DNA of 8,692 nucleotides, taken from contig JBLHTZ010000079.1 of assembly GCA_047627915.1 (NCBI GenBank), forward strand, positions 1-8,692, given 5' to 3'. Of this stretch, positions 6,341 to 8,692 are shown one piece after another. Origin of the DNA: NORP294 sp047627915. GTDB lineage: Bacteria > Bacteroidota > Bacteroidia > Flavobacteriales_E > Vicingaceae. Position 1 is the stretch's first letter. The number at the start of each line of letters is the position of its first letter. The notes under the pieces are model-generated. The model saw nothing but the letters and a program-made list of their open reading frames with translations, did no database searches and was not told the DNA's origin. Made by a program: the position numbers and the translations under genes.

Positions 6341-7867
6341 CTAGTTTTTCAACCTCAACTTTCCTGAAATTATTGATGGTAAGTCTGCAATTGCAACCCT
6401 TTCTTGTTGCATGGTATCTCTGTCTCTCACCGTCACAGAGTTGTCTTCTAAACTATCATGATCAACTGTTATTGAAATAGGTGTGCCAATAGCATCTTGT
6501 CTTCTGTACCGTTTTCCAATAGAATCCTTCTCATCGTACTGACAATTATAATCTTGCTGCAAGGTTTTCAAAATTTCTCTTGCCTTTTCAGGAAGTCCGT
6601 CTTTCTTAGTCAACGGCATAATGGCTGCCTTATAAGGCGCCAAAAAGTTAGGAATTCGCATGACCACTCTAGAACTTCCATCTTCCAATTCTTCATTTTT
6701 AATTGAGTTGGATAAAATGGCTAAAAACATTCGATCTAAACCAATAGAAGTTTCAATTACAAATGGCACATAGCTTTCATTCAATTCAGGATCAAAATAT
6801 TGCAACTTCTTGCCTGAATGTTTTTCATGCTGCTTCAAATCAAAATCGGTTCTGGAATGAATTCCTTCCAATTCTTTAAAGCCAAATGGGAAATCAAATT
6901 CGATATCGGCAGCAGCATTGGCGTAATGCGCCATTTTCAAATGATCGTGAAATTTGTATTTTTCTTGAGGAATGCCTAATGCCAAGTGCCACTTCAAACG
7001 CTCCTCTTTCCAGTACTCGTACCATTTCATTTCTTCTCCAGGTCGAACAAAGAATTGCATTTCCATTTGCTCAAACTCACGCATTCTAAAAATAAACTGA
7101 CGAGCAATGATTTCATTTCTAAAGGCTTTCCCGATCTGTGCAATTCCAAATGGAATTTTCAATCGCGACGTTTTTTGAACGTTCAAGAAGTTCACAAAGA
7201 TACCTTGCGCCGTTTCTGGACGTAAATAAATGGTACTAGCTCCATCTGCCATAGCTCCCATTTCTGTGCTAAACATCAAATTGAACTGACGTACATCTGT
7301 CCAATTTTTTGAACCACTAACCGGATCAGCAATTTCTAAATCAATGATTAATTGACGAACATCTTCCAAATTATCTGCATCCATGGCCGTTTTAAAGCGA
7401 TTTTCTGCGTTGTCAATCTTTTCTTGGTTAGCTGTTACTCTTGGGTTAGTTGCCCTAAACTCCGCTTCATTAAAAGCATCTCCAAAACGTGTTGCAGCTT
7501 TGGTTACCTCTTTCGTAATCTTCGCTTCAATTTTAGCTACCCAATCCTCTATCAAAACATCCGCTCTGTACCGCTTTTTAGAGTCCTTGTTATCAATTAA
7601 CGGATCATTGAAAGCATCTGTATGCCCAGAAGCTTTCCAAGTGGTAGGATGCATAAAAATGGATGCGTCAATACCAACAATGTTTTCGTGCATTTGCACC
7701 ATGGCCTTCCACCAATATTGTTTGATGTTGTTTTTCAACTCACTCCCCAGCGGACCGTAGTCATATGCAGCACTTAAGCCATCATAAATTTCAGATGAAG
7801 GAAAGACAAAGCCATACTCTTTTGCATGACCAATAATATTTTTAAGATTTTCTTCTTGATTTGCCAT
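6341..7867 (-). CDS. glyS: Glycyl-tRNA synthetase, homodimeric class II type
   Basis: A 508-residue enzyme that charges tRNA-Gly with glycine using ATP in the cytosol. The N-terminal KEYGFVFPSSEIYDG followed by AAYDYGPLG (17-41) is the hallmark of the alpha2 (single-chain) GlyRS, distinct from the alpha2-beta2 GlyQ/GlyS enzyme. RPETAQGIFVNF (216-227) and motif 2, FRNEI...RMREFEQMEM (249-270), form the active site. Motif 3 is VIETSIGLDRMFLAIL (370-385). The anticodon-binding domain runs from about 405 to the end. The CxxC pairs that I recall from many relatives are replaced: N93/S96 in DPLIDNKDS and D181/S184 in ADPVSGSKNW. The enzyme therefore probably lacks the structural zinc. The length is normal for this form. 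The ATG at 7867 lies 4 nt from a TAnnTTTG promoter element, which supports this start. It is transcribed alone, with terminators on both sides. Confidence 0.97.
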   Translation of the reverse strand: MANQEENLKNIIGHAKEYGFVFPSSEIYDGLSAAYDYGPLGSELKNNIKQYWWKAMVQMHENIVGIDASIFMHPTTWKASGHTDAFNDPLIDNKDSKKRYRADVLIEDWVAKIEAKITKEVTKAATRFGDAFNEAEFRATNPRVTANQEKIDNAENRFKTAMDADNLEDVRQLIIDLEIADPVSGSKNWTDVRQFNLMFSTEMGAMADGASTIYLRPETAQGIFVNFLNVQKTSRLKIPFGIAQIGKAFRNEIIARQFIFRMREFEQMEMQFFVRPGEEMKWYEYWKEERLKWHLALGIPQEKYKFHDHLKMAHYANAAADIEFDFPFGFKELEGIHSRTDFDLKQHEKHSGKKLQYFDPELNESYVPFVIETSIGLDRMFLAILSNSIKNEELEDGSSRVVMRIPNFLAPYKAAIMPLTKKDGLPEKAREILKTLQQDYNCQYDEKDSIGKRYRRQDAIGTPISITVDHDSLEDNSVTVRDRDTMQQERVAIADLPSIISGKLRLKN

Positions 7868-7871
7868 GGTG

Positions 7872-7879
7872 CAAAAGTA
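7872..7879 (-). promoter_or_regulatory. Bacteroidota-type -7 promoter element of glyS
   Basis: Read on the minus strand, TACTTTTG fits the Bacteroidota -7 consensus TAnnTTTG exactly and is separated from the glyS ATG by only CACC. Transcription would start at or within a few bases of the ATG, giving a leaderless or nearly leaderless mRNA. No strong -33 TTG was seen. A weak TTTC lies 21 nt upstream of the element. Confidence 0.6.
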
Positions 7880-7917
7880 ATTTTTTGAAGGCTTGGTTAA
7901 GAAACTTTAGGACATAA

Positions 7918-7948
7918 AAAAGCCCTTCGATTAAATCGAAGGGCTTTT
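7918..7948 (-). terminator. Intrinsic terminator of the outer-membrane protein gene
   Basis: A perfect 14-bp stem (7918-7931 with 7935-7948) closes a three-base loop. Its GC-rich core is AGCCCTTCGAT paired with ATCGAAGGGCT. On the minus strand it is followed by a T run (complement of A7916-A7920) and lies 27 nt after the stop of the gene ending at 7975. It separates that transcript from the glyS promoter downstream. Confidence 0.88.
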
Positions 7949-7974
7949 CCTTGTAAAGTACAATTCAATTTAGA

Positions 7975-8646
7975 CTAAAAGTACCATCTTGCTCCGATGC
8001 CTATTCTAGTAAAGTCAAAATTAACATCAATACCTGATGACTTAAACTCAGTATTCCCTGCTTCCGTGGTAGAAGTATTATAGCCAAGGAAACCCCAATT
8101 CATTTCAATGGCCCACTTTTCACCAACGAAATAATCAAACCCCGGAGAAATCCCTACAGAAAATGTGCTTACATCACTTTCGTTTGTAACAACAGTAGTT
8201 ACTGTGTTACCCGTATTTGGGTCAATATTAAAATCTTCACTTTGACTCTCGTTAGATCCGAATCCAATATCAAAACCTAGATCTGCATGAAAGAATAAAG
8301 CATCTCCAGCAACAGGCAGGTAATAGCGACCAAAAGCTCCTACGGTAGTGATATTAGATTTGTCTTCTAATTCATTATTGTTACCCGAAGTAATCGTTGA
8401 ACTTGAATTGTTAATTCCAATTCTTAAACCAGCTCCAATATTATCGGTAACCATGTAGCCAAATGAAGGAGCTATTTGAAAAGATGATGTTGATGGACCA
8501 TCTGCAGTAACACCACCTCCGCTAGTTTCACTACTTCCACTTGAAAAGCCAAAAGTTCCACCTAAGAATTTAGTTCCAGTTTCAATTTGACTAAATGCTA
8601 CTGTTGACATCAAAGCCATTGAAACACTTAAAATAATCTTTTTCAT
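7975..8646 (-). CDS. Small outer-membrane beta-barrel protein (porin-family/OmpA-barrel-like)
   Basis: A 223-residue secreted protein. Residues 1-19 are a classic Sec signal (KKII, then a hydrophobic stretch ending VAFS) with likely cleavage before Q20. The mature part alternates short amphipathic strands such as FQIAPSFGYMV, IGAGLRIGINN, TTVGAFGRYYL and FFHADLGFDIGFG with Ser/Asn/Gly/Thr-rich loops. It ends GIGARWYF, where the terminal Phe is the usual BAM-recognition residue. This fits the 8-stranded outer-membrane beta-barrel domain families common in Bacteroidota. Transport or adhesion cannot be told from sequence. The acidic 131-160 loop (NESQSEDFN and onward) is the longest, probably surface-exposed. 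The ATG at 8646 is preceded by an A-rich leader (minus strand AAAAACAAAAAAC, 8647-8659). Its own terminator follows, so it is probably monocistronic. Confidence 0.85.
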   Translation of the reverse strand: MKKIILSVSMALMSTVAFSQIETGTKFLGGTFGFSSGSSETSGGGVTADGPSTSSFQIAPSFGYMVTDNIGAGLRIGINNSSSTITSGNNNELEDKSNITTVGAFGRYYLPVAGDALFFHADLGFDIGFGSNESQSEDFNIDPNTGNTVTTVVTNESDVSTFSVGISPGFDYFVGEKWAIEMNWGFLGYNTSTTEAGNTEFKSSGIDVNFDFTRIGIGARWYF

Positions 8647-8692
8647 GTTTTTTGTTTTTAGTTTATAAAAAATAATTTTCTCAAACCTAATA

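Noticed and set aside
6497..7760. Several plus-strand open frames opposite glyS (82-125 residues at most)
   Set aside because: They lie wholly antisense to a clearly recognised synthetase and show no family features.
8660..8692. Promoter for the outer-membrane protein gene (TTTG at 8682-8685 on the minus strand)
   Set aside because: A TTTG is present but no TAnnTTTG element occurs at a suitable spacing, and the window ends here.

Overview
The window looks like a chromosomal segment from a member of the Bacteroidota, most likely the Flavobacteriales. The evidence is the AT-rich sequence, A-rich leaders in place of Shine-Dalgarno sites, a TAnnTTTG promoter element directly in front of glyS, a homodimer-type glycyl-tRNA synthetase, an outer-membrane beta-barrel protein and a 'two-component regulator propeller' protein. 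No genus is claimed.

Layout, left to right. (1) 1-266, + strand: the C-terminal end of dihydroorotase (pyrC). (2) 282-1118, +: a DUF6671-type protein with two paired CxxC motifs, 15 nt behind pyrC. (3) 1119-1309: a gap filled mostly by a ~131-bp imperfect inverted repeat with TGCTAAC/GTTAGCA ends that resembles an attC or cassette-boundary structure. (4) 1310-4945, +: a 1211-residue membrane sensor. It has a lipobox, eleven nearly identical 42-residue propeller repeats plus two diverged blades, a Y_Y_Y domain, one transmembrane helix, a coiled coil and a cytoplasmic SpoIIE/PP2C-type phosphatase with its acidic metal ligands present. (5) 4961-6203, +: two consecutive decayed lipoprotein genes. 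The first has an in-frame stop and a poly-A frameshift. The second has lost its ATG and carries a frameshift. (6) 6204-6340: overlapping hairpins acting as the convergent terminator. (7) 6341-7867, -: glyS, with a near-leaderless promoter. (8) 7918-7948: a strong intrinsic terminator for the next gene. (9) 7975-8646, -: a small outer-membrane beta-barrel protein.

Two housekeeping genes, pyrC and glyS, point towards each other. Between them lies an accessory segment with a DUF gene, a cassette-like repeat, a repeat-amplified sensor phosphatase and gene remnants. The sensor is the centre of interest. Its repeats are almost identical at nucleotide level except at three codon positions per unit, and one unit carries an in-frame insertion of a palindromic element-like sequence. 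I infer that periplasmic ligand binding by the propeller controls a cytoplasmic serine/threonine phosphatase, but no partner anti-sigma or anti-anti-sigma gene is in the window.
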